Shown: positions 6,919 through 15,112, counted from the first letter of the stretch. The stretch: DNA of 15,112 nucleotides from Erysipelotrichaceae bacterium UBA1783 (GCA_002315205.1 DCGH01000005.1:1-15112); one strand, 5' to 3'. Numbers and translations are program-made. Notes: a model not told the origin generated them from the sequence alone.

Positions 6919-8219
6919 GTATCCTTAAAGCCTCCTCCCTGTGATGAATTTACAACAAACGAATCTGGATTTCTTGAAAAACGAGTTAATCCAGAAGCCC
7001 AAACCTTTGTTTCTGCAGAGGTTAATACAAAGGCTCTAAGATCAGCCTTTCTATACTCTACCTGATCATTTTCTCTGATTTCCAGGTCAATGAAATCGAT
7101 AACCTCCTGAGCAATAAATCTTCTTGGTTCATTAATGATGAGCTGACGCCACTTTTCTAATGTTTCCTCATCCATATCCTTACCAAAGACAACACCATAG
7201 CCTCCCGCTTCAGCAACATCCTTAATTACCAGCTTTGAAAGGTTTTCTAAAACATAATCCTGGTCCTCTTGATAGAATGGAAGATAGGTTGGCGCATTTA
7301 ATAAAATCGGTTCCTCATGCAAATAATAACGAATCATTTTTGGCACAAAATAATAAATACCCTTATCATCCGCTACACCATTACCTACGCCATTAATCAA
7401 ACCAATATTGCCACTGTTATACACACTCATTAGCTGTGGAACCCCAATTAATGAATCTGGGTTGAACGCTAATGGATCAATATATTCATCGGAAATTCTT
7501 CTGTAAATTGCTCCTACTCTTACATTCTCCCCTAAATGATTACGATAATAAACATAACCATTTTCTACTGATAGCTCTTGTGGTGTGGCTAAAATACTTT
7601 TTGTTTTTTCCGCAAAGAAGGAATGCTCAAAATAAGCTGCATTATATCTTCCTGGCGTTAAGATTACATTAATACCGCCAGTATTGACATGATTCATTAC
7701 CTCTAACAACATATCTGCATAATCTCTATTATCTCTAATAGCATTATCCTTAAATGTTTTAGGTGAGGCTTTTCTTAGCTGTTCTCTGGCAATCATTGGA
7801 TAAGAAGCACCTGAAGGGATTCTTAGATTATCCTCTAAGACATACCATGTACCATCCTTGCTTTGCACTAAATCAATACCTGCAATATGGGCATAAATCC
7901 CTTTTGGAGGAACAATATTAACCATTTCAGGTAAAAAACCAGAGGAGCTGAAAACGAAATCTTCAGGAATGACACCATCTTTAACAATTTGATAATCAGT
8001 GTAAACATCCTTTAAAAATGAATTTAGGGCATTTACTCTCTGAATTAATCCTTTTTCAAGATAATCAAAATCTTCTTTGGTAATGACTCTTGGAATAGCA
8101 TCAAAAGGGAACAGTCTCTCCTTAAATGTACCATTCTTGTAGATACCAAACTTTACTCCATTTCTGGAAAGTAATTCATTGATATCCTTTTTGTGTTTCA
8201 ATAAATCGGTGTACTCCAT
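6900..8219 (-). CDS. Circularly permuted type 2 ATP-grasp protein (COG2308)
   Basis: This predicted ATP-dependent carboxylate-amine ligase would form amide or peptide bonds via an acyl phosphate. The 439 residues show family hallmarks: GIDLVQSKDGTWYVLEDN then RIPSGASYP (114-141), NSGNIGLINGVGNGVADDK (268-286), the glycine-rich AEAGGYGVVFGK (336-347), ADLRAFVL (392-399) and the C-terminal VNSSQGGGFKDTWVL (423-437). Substrates are unknown. An in-frame GTG at 8228 is nine bases upstream, but its G is part of AGGAGG (8233-8228), so it cannot be the start; the ATG at 8219 has an 8-base spacer. The gene lies 26 bases behind gltD with no terminator between, and overlaps the alpha-E gene, so it is read as part of the glutamate synthase operon. 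Confidence 0.9.
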   Translation of the reverse strand: MEYTDLLKHKKDINELLSRNGVKFGIYKNGTFKERLFPFDAIPRVITKEDFDYLEKGLIQRVNALNSFLKDVYTDYQIVKDGVIPEDFVFSSSGFLPEMVNIVPPKGIYAHIAGIDLVQSKDGTWYVLEDNLRIPSGASYPMIAREQLRKASPKTFKDNAIRDNRDYADMLLEVMNHVNTGGINVILTPGRYNAAYFEHSFFAEKTKSILATPQELSVENGYVYYRNHLGENVRVGAIYRRISDEYIDPLAFNPDSLIGVPQLMSVYNSGNIGLINGVGNGVADDKGIYYFVPKMIRYYLHEEPILLNAPTYLPFYQEDQDYVLENLSKLVIKDVAEAGGYGVVFGKDMDEETLEKWRQLIINEPRRFIAQEVIDFIDLEIRENDQVEYRKADLRAFVLTSAETKVWASGLTRFSRNPDSFVVNSSQGGGFKDTWVLSR

Positions 8220-8227
8220 ATTTTTCA

Positions 8228-8233
8228 CCTCCT
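8228..8233 (-). promoter_or_regulatory. Ribosome binding site fixing the ATP-grasp start at 8219
   Basis: AGGAGG on the minus strand is followed by eight bases and ATG at 8219. It overlaps an upstream in-frame GTG, excluding that codon as the initiator. Confidence 0.85.
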
Positions 8234-8245
8234 ATGGAACTATTT

Positions 8246-9706
8246 TTATTCAACTGGATCCAAGTTTGTATAACCCATTAAATAGCTATCAACCTCATAA
8301 GCTGCCTGTCTACCTTCTCTGATTGCCCAGACAACTAATGACTGTCCTCTATGCATATCACCAGCACTAAAAATTTTCTCATTAGCACACTGATGAAGAT
8401 TTGTTGTAGTGACAACAGTATTTCTGTTAGATAGCTCTACATTAAAGCTATCCGCCACATACTTCTCAGCCCCTAAAAATCCTGCCGCAATAATGACCAT
8501 ATCACACTTCTGGAAATAAACCTCCTGCTTGATCATTTGACCCTTATCCCAAGAAATCTTTACGGCATTAACACCAATCAGCTTGCCATTTCCATCACGA
8601 ACAAAGCTTTCAATGGTTCTGTCAAACTCTCTTGGATCTTTACCCTGCAGGTAAATCGCCTCTTGCTGACCATAATCGGTCTTTAGGACATTTGGCCATT
8701 GAGGCCATGGATTTGACTCTAATCTCTCTAATGGCGGCTGATCCATCATTTCAAACTGTAATACACTACTAGCCTTTTGGCGAATGGCTGTACCAACAGC
8801 ATCATTACCTGTATCTCCACCACCAACGATTAATACATCCTTACCTTTGGCATCAATGAAATCAGAGCCATCTAATAAATGCTTAGTATTACTCTTCAGA
8901 TAATCTACCGCAAAGTAAATACCATCGCCTTCTCTTCCTTCACCCTTTAAATCTCTAGCTAAGGAAGCACCGCAGCATAATACCACGGCATCATATTCAT
9001 TCAATAGCTCTTCACCAGAGATATCAATACCAACATTGGTATTACAGATAAACTGAACGCCCTCCTGCTTCATTAGATTTACCTTACGATCTACGACGGA
9101 CTTATCTAGCTTCATGTTTGGAATACCATACATTAATAGTCCTCCCACACGATCGTTTCTTTCATAAACCGTAACGTTATGTCCACGCTTATTTAAGCTA
9201 TCAGCAACAGCCAAACCACTTGGACCTGAACCAATAACCGCAACCTTTTTATCCGTTCTATTGACGATTTTTGCTGGTTTTACCCAGCCTTCCTCATAAG
9301 CCTTTTCAATAATTGCTAACTCATTATTATGAGAGGTAACAGCTTCACCATTTAAATTACATACACATGCCTTTTCACATGGTGCAGGACATACTCTACC
9401 TGTAAATTCAGGGAAATTATTGGTCATCTTTAAACGGTAGTAAGCCATCTTCCATTTATCCTTGAACATTAAATCATTCCATTCAGGAATCAGATTATGT
9501 AAAGGACAGCCTGTGACGGCTCTACCAATCACCATACCAGATTGACAGAATGGTACGCCACAATCCATACATCTGGCTGCCTGCTTCTGCATTTCCTCTT
9601 GTGGAGGTAAATGCTTGAATTCCGCAAAGCCTTCAATACGCTTTGAAGGTAAATCTTCGCTGCAATCTACACGATTGTAATCCATAAATCCTGTAGGCTT
9701 TCCCAT
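8246..9706 (-). CDS. gltD: Glutamate synthase (NADPH) small subunit GltD
   Basis: GltD is the FAD-dependent oxidoreductase subunit that takes electrons from NADPH and passes them through iron-sulfur clusters to GltB. The 486 residues carry an N-terminal cysteine-rich region for two [4Fe-4S] clusters: C46, C49, C54, C67 (CMDCGVPFC...GCPLHN) and C106, C110, C114, C116 (CPAPCEKACVC). It has an FAD-binding GSGPSG (159-164) with an acidic residue after the second strand (YERNDRVGG), a second nucleotide fold GGGDTG (295-300) for NADPH, and a closing FAD motif, IFSAGDMHRGQSLVVWAI (445-462). The frame is open 45 codons further upstream inside gltB, but that segment is unlike GltD. ATG 9706 has AGGAGG eight bases before it, and MGKPTGFMDYNR is a typical GltD start. 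One base separates it from the gltB stop. Confidence 0.96.
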   Translation of the reverse strand: MGKPTGFMDYNRVDCSEDLPSKRIEGFAEFKHLPPQEEMQKQAARCMDCGVPFCQSGMVIGRAVTGCPLHNLIPEWNDLMFKDKWKMAYYRLKMTNNFPEFTGRVCPAPCEKACVCNLNGEAVTSHNNELAIIEKAYEEGWVKPAKIVNRTDKKVAVIGSGPSGLAVADSLNKRGHNVTVYERNDRVGGLLMYGIPNMKLDKSVVDRKVNLMKQEGVQFICNTNVGIDISGEELLNEYDAVVLCCGASLARDLKGEGREGDGIYFAVDYLKSNTKHLLDGSDFIDAKGKDVLIVGGGDTGNDAVGTAIRQKASSVLQFEMMDQPPLERLESNPWPQWPNVLKTDYGQQEAIYLQGKDPREFDRTIESFVRDGNGKLIGVNAVKISWDKGQMIKQEVYFQKCDMVIIAAGFLGAEKYVADSFNVELSNRNTVVTTTNLHQCANEKIFSAGDMHRGQSLVVWAIREGRQAAYEVDSYLMGYTNLDPVE

Positions 9707-9707
9707 A

Positions 9708-12700
9708 TTACTTACCTCCTCTTGCACTATAGAATGCTTCAATCTGAGCCTGTTGGCCATTGAAGCCCTTCTCTTCCATCGAAATGATAATATTCTGCAT
9801 TCTCTTATAATCATTTGGAATGATCTTCTTGAACTTTCCAACGTAATCTGAGAAATGCTCTAAAATCATCTTTCCCTTTACAGAGCCTGTTTCCGCAACA
9901 TGCTGTTGGATCATGCTCTTTAATTCCATTACATCACTCTTTTCAACAACCTGTTCAATCGAGATGATTTCCTTATTTGTTCTTAAATATAAATCATAGT
10001 TTTCATCTAAGACATATGCGATACCACCACTCATACCAGCGGCAAAGTTCTTTCCAGTATTACCTAATACAACAACCCTTCCACCAGTCATATATTCGCA
10101 TCCGTGATCGCCACAGCCTTCAACCACAGCCATCGCACCTGAGTTTCTTACCGCAAAACGCTCACCAGCAACACCAGCAATAAATGCCTTACCACCGGTA
10201 GCACCATATAAAGCAACGTTACCAACAATAATATTTTCATCTGCTTTAAATATTGAATCCTTTGGTGGATAAAGAACCAGCTTACCACCAGATAATCCCT
10301 TACCAAAGTAGTCATTAGAATCACCTGCAAGCTTTAATGTTAATCCCTTTGGAATAAATGCACCAAAGGACTGTCCACCACCACCTGAGCATTCTACAGT
10401 GAAGGTATCTTCTGGTAACTCATAGCCAAAGCTACGAGTAATTTCACTACCAAAGATAGTTCCTAATGTTCTATCTGTTGAACAAACCTTGACAGAAACT
10501 GTCTTCTTTTTACCAGTCTTTAAATTCTTAGCAAATTCTGGCAATAGAATTCTTTCATCAATGGTTTTTTCTAGTTGGAAGTCATATTCGTCTTCCTTTT
10601 TATATCTGTTTTCTGCAGTCACTGAAATATATGGATTATTTAGAATTGCACTTAAATCTACATTTTCAGCAGGAGTTCCCTTTAAGTCCTTTCTCTGGCA
10701 CAAGAAATCAGAACGTCCAACTAATTCACTGACAGTACGAACACCTAAATCAGCCATAATTTCTCTTAGCTGAGTTGCGATAAACCTCATAAAGTTGACA
10801 ACATATTCTGGCTTACCCTTAAATCTCTTTCTTAGCTCAGGATTTTGAGTCGCAATCCCCATTGGACAATTGTCGGTATTACACACTCTCATCATGACAC
10901 AGCCCAATGCTACAAGTGGTGCTGTACCAAAGCTAAAGATATCCGCACCTAGCATACAGGCAATTGCCACATCCTTACCAGTCATTAGCTTGCTATCAGA
11001 CTCTACCAATACCTTACTTCTTAAGCCATTGGCAATTAAGGTCTGATGTGTTTCAGCAATACCTAATTCCCATGGTAAACCAGCATGCTGGATAGATGTC
11101 TTTGGAGCAGAACCAGTACCACCATCATAGCCTGAGACTAAAATCATCTGTGCACCCGCTTTAGCAACACCCGCAGCAACAGTACCAACACCAGCCTCTG
11201 ATACTAGCTTAACGGAAATAGCAGCCTTCTTATTAGCACTCTTTAGGTCATAAATCAGCTGTGCCAAATCCTCAATAGAATAAATATCATGATGAGGTGG
11301 AGGTGAAATAAGGCTTACACCAGGAGTTGAATGTCTGGTTTTTGCAATCCATGGATATACCTTCTTGGCAGGTAAGTGTCCACCTTCACCAGGTTTAGCA
11401 CCCTGAGCCATCTTAATCTGGATTTCTTCAGCGGATACTAAATACTTTGAGTCTACACCAAAACGGGCAGATGCTACCTGCTTTACCTTAGAGTTACGAT
11501 CTAAGCCATCCTTGCCGATAGTATAGCGATCAGCACTTTCGCCTCCCTCACCAGAGTTGGAACGGCCACCAATACTATTCATCGCAATCGCTAATGTCTC
11601 ATGTGCTTCTGCACTTAATGCACCAAAGCTCATTGCACTGCTCTGGAATCTCTTTAAAATACTATCAACAGATTCAACCTCATCAATAGAAATACCTTTT
11701 TTAGGATAAACAATTTCCATTGCACTTCTTAGGGTAATTAATTGTTTTGGATCGTTTACCAATTCAGTATATTTTTTATACGCTGCATAGTCATTGTTCC
11801 AGCAGGCCTGCTGTAATAAGTGAATAGCTAAAGGAGAATATAAATGCTCCTCTTTACCAGCTCTATACTTATGTAAACCAGCCGATTCAATGTTTTCTTC
11901 TACAGGAAGCTCTAATGGATCAAAGGCCTTATCATGCAAGGTAATAACATCCTTACGGATTTCCTCTAATCCAATACCACCGACTCTTGAGGTGGTTCCT
12001 GTAAAGTATTTGTCAATGACATCCTTACTAATACCAATAGCCTCAAAAATCTGTGAGCCCTGATAAGATTGAATTGTTGATACACCCATCTTAGAAGCGA
12101 TTTTGATAATACCATTTAGTATTGCAAGAGTATAATCTCTCTCTGCCGCATAGTAATCCTTATCAATAATGCCATCATCTAACAGATTATGAATGCTTTC
12201 TAATGCTAAATATGGGTTGATAGCACTGGCACCATAGCCTAATAGTGTCGCAAAATGATGTACATCTCTAGCTTCGCCAGTTTCCACAATCAGAGCTAAC
12301 GCTGTTCTCTTTTTGGTTCTGACACAATGCTTTGCTACAGCACTGACAGCTAAAAGTGAAGGAATAGCAATATGGTTTTCATCTACGCCTCGATCGGATA
12401 AAATAATTACATTTGCACCATCACGATATGCCATATCTACCGAATTGCAGATTGTATCTAGTGCCTTGTCAAACTTGGTATTCTTATAACAGATAATCGG
12501 AATGGTATGTACCTTAAATCCCGGCTTATTCATATTCTTGATTTTTAATAAATCTACTGAGGTTAAAATAGGATTATTTACTCTTAATACATGACAGTTT
12601 TCTTCCTTTTCCTCTAATAGATTTCCATCCTTACCAATATAAACCTGTGGAGCTGTAACAATCTTTTCTCTGATGGCATCAATTGGTGGATTGGTTACCT

Positions 12701-14255
12701 GAGCGAAATGCTGCTTGAAGTAGTTAAACAATGGCTGATGCTGTTTACTTAAAACGGCTAAAGGAGCATCAATACCCATAGAACCTGGCTTTTCAGCACC
12801 ATTTAATGCCATTGGCATAATAGCCATCTGCATATCCTCATAGGTATAACCAAAGGATTTCATCATCTGAATTCTTTCAAAGCGGTTATATACTGGAACA
12901 GATTTGTTTGGAATTGGCAAATCCTTTAAATTGACTAATTGAGAGTCTAGCCATTGTCCATAAGGATTTTCACTAGCATACCTTTCCTTTAAATCCTCAT
13001 CCTCAACAATCTCACCCTTGCTCATATCAACTAGCAACATCTTTCCAGGGGTTAATCTGCTCTTTTTGATAATCGTCTTATTATCGACATCTAATACACC
13101 AACCTCACTGGCTAGAATTAATCTGCCATCATTAGTGATATAGTATCTGGAAGGTCGTAAGCCATTTCTATCTAAGATAGCACCCATCTGATCACCATCG
13201 GTAAAAATAATTGAGGCTGGGCCATCCCAAGGTTCCATCATTGTTGCATAGTACTGGTAGAAATCCTTTTTCTTCTGACTCATAGCACGATTGTTGACCC
13301 ATGGCTCAGGAATAGTAACCATTACTGCCTTATTTAATGGCATACCAGTCATTGTCAAAAACTCTAAAGTATTATCTAGCATTGCAGAGTCAGAGCCTGA
13401 ATTGTTGATAACAGGAAGAACAGTTTCTAGCTCTTCAGAGGTAAATACACTAGTTGCCATGGTTTCTTCTCTAGCCAGCATTCGATCTGCATTGCCCTTA
13501 ATAGTATTAATTTCACCATTATGAACAATATATCTGTATGGATGAGCTCTCATCCAGCTTGGATTGGTATTGGTTGAGAAACGGGAATGTACTAAAGCGA
13601 TTGCTGAAGCAATATCCTTATCCTGTAAATCCAAATAGAATTTTCTTAGCTGGTGAACCAAAAACATTCCTTTGTATACCATAGTTCTGCTAGATAAAGA
13701 ACATACATAGGTTTCATCATTAGATTGTTCAAATTCTCTACGGATTATATAAAGCTTACGGTCAAACTCTAAACCCTTGGCACATTTGGCAGGCTTTTTA
13801 AAGAATGCCTGAGCAATATAAGGCATCGCATCCTTAGCCTTCTGACCTAAAATAGTTGGGTCTGTAGGAACATCTCTCCATCCTAAAAACTCAACTCCCT
13901 TTTTCTTGGCAATTTTTTCTAATGTCTTTTTGTCACGATTTCTGACCTTAGCATCACATGACATAAATAAGACACCGACACCATATTCTCTTTCATTTCC
14001 TAAATCAACGCCCTTTTCAGCCATTGCCTTCTTTAAAAGAATATGAGGGATTTGAATCATGATACCTACACCATCTCCAGTTTCTCCCTTAGCATCCTTA
14101 CCAGCTCGATGCTCTAATCTTTCTACAATGGCTAAAGCATTGTCAATTGTATCGTAATCCTTGTGTCCATCAATGTTAACAATAACACCAATACCACAAT
14201 TATCATGCTCGTATTCTGAACTATATAGAGGTGATAAATTCATTGCTTTTTCCAT
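9708..14255 (-). CDS. gltB: Glutamate synthase (NADPH) large subunit GltB
   Basis: GltB makes glutamate from glutamine and 2-oxoglutarate, the main ammonia-assimilation step together with glutamine synthetase. All domains are present in 1515 residues: class II glutamine amidotransferase with the nucleophile Cys20 (DNCGIGV), HSRFSTNT (223-230), HNGEIN (245-250) and GSDSAMLDN (287-295); a central domain (about 450-760); the FMN-binding synthase domain with QGAKPGEGGHLP (951-962) and GYDGGTGSAP (1042-1051); the [3Fe-4S] ligands C1119, C1125 and C1130; and the C-terminal GXGXG beta-helix (about 1270-1415). Cys20 implies removal of a 19-residue propeptide. ATG 14255 follows AAGGGGG by seven bases. 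It is the first gene of a probable five-gene operon driven by a near-consensus promoter. Confidence 0.97.
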   Translation of the reverse strand: MEKAMNLSPLYSSEYEHDNCGIGVIVNIDGHKDYDTIDNALAIVERLEHRAGKDAKGETGDGVGIMIQIPHILLKKAMAEKGVDLGNEREYGVGVLFMSCDAKVRNRDKKTLEKIAKKKGVEFLGWRDVPTDPTILGQKAKDAMPYIAQAFFKKPAKCAKGLEFDRKLYIIRREFEQSNDETYVCSLSSRTMVYKGMFLVHQLRKFYLDLQDKDIASAIALVHSRFSTNTNPSWMRAHPYRYIVHNGEINTIKGNADRMLAREETMATSVFTSEELETVLPVINNSGSDSAMLDNTLEFLTMTGMPLNKAVMVTIPEPWVNNRAMSQKKKDFYQYYATMMEPWDGPASIIFTDGDQMGAILDRNGLRPSRYYITNDGRLILASEVGVLDVDNKTIIKKSRLTPGKMLLVDMSKGEIVEDEDLKERYASENPYGQWLDSQLVNLKDLPIPNKSVPVYNRFERIQMMKSFGYTYEDMQMAIMPMALNGAEKPGSMGIDAPLAVLSKQHQPLFNYFKQHFAQVTNPPIDAIREKIVTAPQVYIGKDGNLLEEKEENCHVLRVNNPILTSVDLLKIKNMNKPGFKVHTIPIICYKNTKFDKALDTICNSVDMAYRDGANVIILSDRGVDENHIAIPSLLAVSAVAKHCVRTKKRTALALIVETGEARDVHHFATLLGYGASAINPYLALESIHNLLDDGIIDKDYYAAERDYTLAILNGIIKIASKMGVSTIQSYQGSQIFEAIGISKDVIDKYFTGTTSRVGGIGLEEIRKDVITLHDKAFDPLELPVEENIESAGLHKYRAGKEEHLYSPLAIHLLQQACWNNDYAAYKKYTELVNDPKQLITLRSAMEIVYPKKGISIDEVESVDSILKRFQSSAMSFGALSAEAHETLAIAMNSIGGRSNSGEGGESADRYTIGKDGLDRNSKVKQVASARFGVDSKYLVSAEEIQIKMAQGAKPGEGGHLPAKKVYPWIAKTRHSTPGVSLISPPPHHDIYSIEDLAQLIYDLKSANKKAAISVKLVSEAGVGTVAAGVAKAGAQMILVSGYDGGTGSAPKTSIQHAGLPWELGIAETHQTLIANGLRSKVLVESDSKLMTGKDVAIACMLGADIFSFGTAPLVALGCVMMRVCNTDNCPMGIATQNPELRKRFKGKPEYVVNFMRFIATQLREIMADLGVRTVSELVGRSDFLCQRKDLKGTPAENVDLSAILNNPYISVTAENRYKKEDEYDFQLEKTIDERILLPEFAKNLKTGKKKTVSVKVCSTDRTLGTIFGSEITRSFGYELPEDTFTVECSGGGGQSFGAFIPKGLTLKLAGDSNDYFGKGLSGGKLVLYPPKDSIFKADENIIVGNVALYGATGGKAFIAGVAGERFAVRNSGAMAVVEGCGDHGCEYMTGGRVVVLGNTGKNFAAGMSGGIAYVLDENYDLYLRTNKEIISIEQVVEKSDVMELKSMIQQHVAETGSVKGKMILEHFSDYVGKFKKIIPNDYKRMQNIIISMEEKGFNGQQAQIEAFYSARGGK
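9715..9720 (-). promoter_or_regulatory. Ribosome binding site fixing the gltD start at 9706
   Basis: AGGAGG lies within the last codons of gltB, eight bases before the gltD ATG. It supports this start over the longer open frame beginning at 9841. Confidence 0.85.
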
Positions 14256-14289
14256 ATAAAAACCCCCTTTTCAAAAAAAATATAAAAGC

Positions 14290-14318
14290 ATTATATTCTT
14301 ACGAAAAAGAGTTTTCAA
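14290..14318 (-). promoter_or_regulatory. Strong sigma-A promoter of the gltB operon
   Basis: TTGAAA (14318-14313) and TATAAT (14295-14290) on the minus strand are separated by exactly 17 bases, eleven of twelve consensus positions. Transcription should start near 14283, leaving a leader of about 28 nt before gltB. No riboswitch or attenuator fits in so short a leader, so control is probably at initiation. Confidence 0.8.
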
Positions 14319-14325
14319 GAAAATT
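14310..14325. promoter_or_regulatory. CodY-like inverted repeat over the gltB -35 (tentative)
   Basis: AGTTTTCAAGAAAATT contains TTTTC (14312-14316) and GAAAA (14319-14323) around an AA centre and overlaps the -35 element. It resembles the CodY box AATTTTCWGAAAATT but has a two-base rather than one-base centre. In AT-rich DNA such a match can arise by chance, and no codY gene is in view. Confidence 0.3.
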
Positions 14326-14352
14326 TTTTCATACAAAATGTAAATTTTTCAT
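14321..14352. repeat. Direct repeat upstream of the gltB promoter
   Basis: AAATTTTTTCAT (14321-14332) and AAATTTTTCAT (14342-14352) have their CAT ends exactly 20 bp apart. Relative to the predicted start near 14283, their centres fall at about -44 and -64, typical for an activator dimer or an AT-rich UP element. In Bacillus the LysR-type GltC activates gltAB from such positions, but no such regulator is visible here. Confidence 0.45.
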
Positions 14353-14610
14353 GTCGTTTTTAATAAAAAAAAGCTTATTTTTTTAATCTTACTCTCATTT
14401 TTTACCAATCAAAAAAAGAAAAGTATTCATTTCAGTGAAATCGTAGAAAAAAAACTTTGTTTTTTCGAAAATGAGCTTCTTTTTTTTATTATTTTTATTC
14501 AAAAAAATTTTTTTATATTTTTTCCAATAATTCAATAATTCTTTATCATTACAGTGCAAAAAAGTACTTTTGTTTTCTTTAATTCGTAAAAAAACGAAGT
14601 AATATTACCA

Positions 14611-14642
14611 AAAGGCAGAAAAAAAAGGCATTTACTGCCTTT
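14611..14642 (-). terminator. Terminator of the iron-containing alcohol dehydrogenase gene
   Basis: On the minus strand AAAGGCA (14642-14636) pairs with TGCCTTT (14630-14624) around a 5-nt loop and runs into T residues to 14619. A second downstream copy of the right arm, CTGCCTTT (14618-14611), could pair instead with AAAGGCAG (14642-14635), giving an alternative 8-bp hairpin with a longer loop. The first form is the better terminator. Confidence 0.85.
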
Positions 14643-14657
14643 CCCTTGTTTTCTGTT

Positions 14658-15112
14658 TTACATTGCCATTTTAAATATAGCAATAATGTCATCTTTGCTT
14701 AATGGCACAAAACTGCCAACACAACCATCTGCTGCCTTTTGAGCCATAATTTCAAAATTCTTTTCATCAATAATTCCAACCTCTCTTAGGTTTTTTGGTA
14801 ATCCCATGGTTTCAAAGAAGAATTTCCTTAAGGCTTCAATACCCTTTTTAGCTAAGGCATACTCATCATTATCACTTAAATCAAATACGTTTTTCGCAAA
14901 AGCAACAAAATTTGGCAATGTTTCATCATTTAGGATATATTCCATCCATGCTGGAGTTAAAATAGCCAGGCCTTCTCCATGAGTAATATCATAGAAAGCA
15001 CTAAGCTCATGTTCCATTGGATGAACACACCATGCTGGTTCACAACCTCCTCCAATATTACCATTAATAGCATGAGATGCTGCCCACATTAAATTTGCTC
15101 TGGCATCATAAT
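14658..15112 (-). CDS. Iron-containing alcohol dehydrogenase, C-terminal part (BdhA-like)
   Basis: This is the C-terminal part of an Fe-dependent alcohol dehydrogenase (butanol/lactaldehyde dehydrogenase superfamily) that reduces aldehydes with NAD(P)H in fermentation. The reading frame is open to the right edge, so the gene is cut by the window, not broken; about 150 residues are visible. The frame begins with YDARANLMWAASHAINGN, which aligns with the conserved helix before the metal site. HPMEHELSAFYDITHGEG follows, with the spaced histidines that coordinate the catalytic metal. The HPMEHELSA form resembles NADPH-dependent butanol dehydrogenases. The substrate cannot be fixed without the N-terminal cofactor domain. 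It has its own terminator and is transcriptionally separate from gltB. Confidence 0.92.
   Translation of the reverse strand, partial: YDARANLMWAASHAINGNIGGGCEPAWCVHPMEHELSAFYDITHGEGLAILTPAWMEYILNDETLPNFVAFAKNVFDLSDNDEYALAKKGIEALRKFFFETMGLPKNLREVGIIDEKNFEIMAQKAADGCVGSFVPLSKDDIIAIFKMAM

Larger units (their letters stand above)
14256..14657. other. AT-rich intergenic region upstream of gltB
   Basis: These 402 bases hold no plausible gene on either strand. From right to left they contain the alcohol dehydrogenase terminator, a 5-bp hairpin TTCGT/ACGAA (14583-14598), a 12-bp palindrome AAAAGTACTTTT (14560-14571), long alternating A and T tracts (about 14446-14530), a 6-1-6 inverted repeat ATTTCA-G-TGAAAT (14429-14441), and the gltB promoter with its repeats. 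The middle 200 bases are almost purely A/T runs and are likely intrinsically curved; I see no other function there. Confidence 0.7.

Noticed and set aside
8220..8228. GTG start for the ATP-grasp gene at 8228
   Set aside because: The GTG shares its first base with the AGGAGG ribosome binding site, so the ATG at 8219 is the start.
9707..9841. A 45-codon N-terminal extension of GltD in the same frame
   Set aside because: It lies inside gltB in another frame, has no GltD similarity, and the ATG at 9706 has AGGAGG at ideal spacing and a typical GltD N terminus.
14256..14290. Riboswitch or T-box leader for gltB
   Set aside because: The predicted leader is only about 28 nt, too short for either, and no conserved element or antiterminator is visible.

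Overview
The window looks like chromosomal DNA from a low-GC Gram-positive bacterium (Bacillota). It is AT-rich throughout, has strong AGGAGG-type ribosome binding sites, short intergenic gaps, simple hairpin/T-tract terminators, a Gram-positive style lipoprotein signal, and the standard genetic code (TAA, TAG and TGA all serve as stops). A gut Erysipelotrichia- or Clostridia-like host would fit, but that is a guess. I see no phage, integrase, intact transposase, CRISPR array, rRNA or tRNA.

Layout. (1) Positions 50-2319, minus strand: the start of a type IV pilus operon, pilT (retraction ATPase, GTG start) followed by pilC (inner-membrane platform), which overlap by one base. (2) Positions 2489-3520, plus strand: a DUF2804 protein of unknown function, divergent from pilT. 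(3) Positions 3628-5271, plus strand: a secreted lipoprotein 5'-nucleotidase with its own promoter. (4) Positions 5272-5455: a hairpin-rich convergent intergenic region. (5) Positions 5456-14255, minus strand: five tightly packed genes in transcription order gltB, gltD, circularly permuted ATP-grasp protein, alpha-E protein, transglutaminase-like protease. (6) Positions 14256-14657: a very AT-rich upstream region holding a near-consensus gltB promoter with repeats just upstream. (7) From 14658 to the right edge, minus strand: the C-terminal part of an iron-containing alcohol dehydrogenase.

How the genes fit together. GltB and GltD form NADPH-dependent glutamate synthase, which makes two glutamates from glutamine and 2-oxoglutarate. 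The three genes behind gltD form a recurrent bacterial module (ATP-grasp, alpha-E, transglutaminase-like) predicted from comparative genomics to make and process a peptide-like product or peptide tag; its substrate is not known to me. Only 26 bases and no terminator separate gltD from this module, so the main point of interest is probable co-transcription of glutamate synthesis with an uncharacterised amide-bond-forming system. Two translation starts need care: gltD begins at 9706 and the ATP-grasp gene at 8219, both set by a well-placed AGGAGG.
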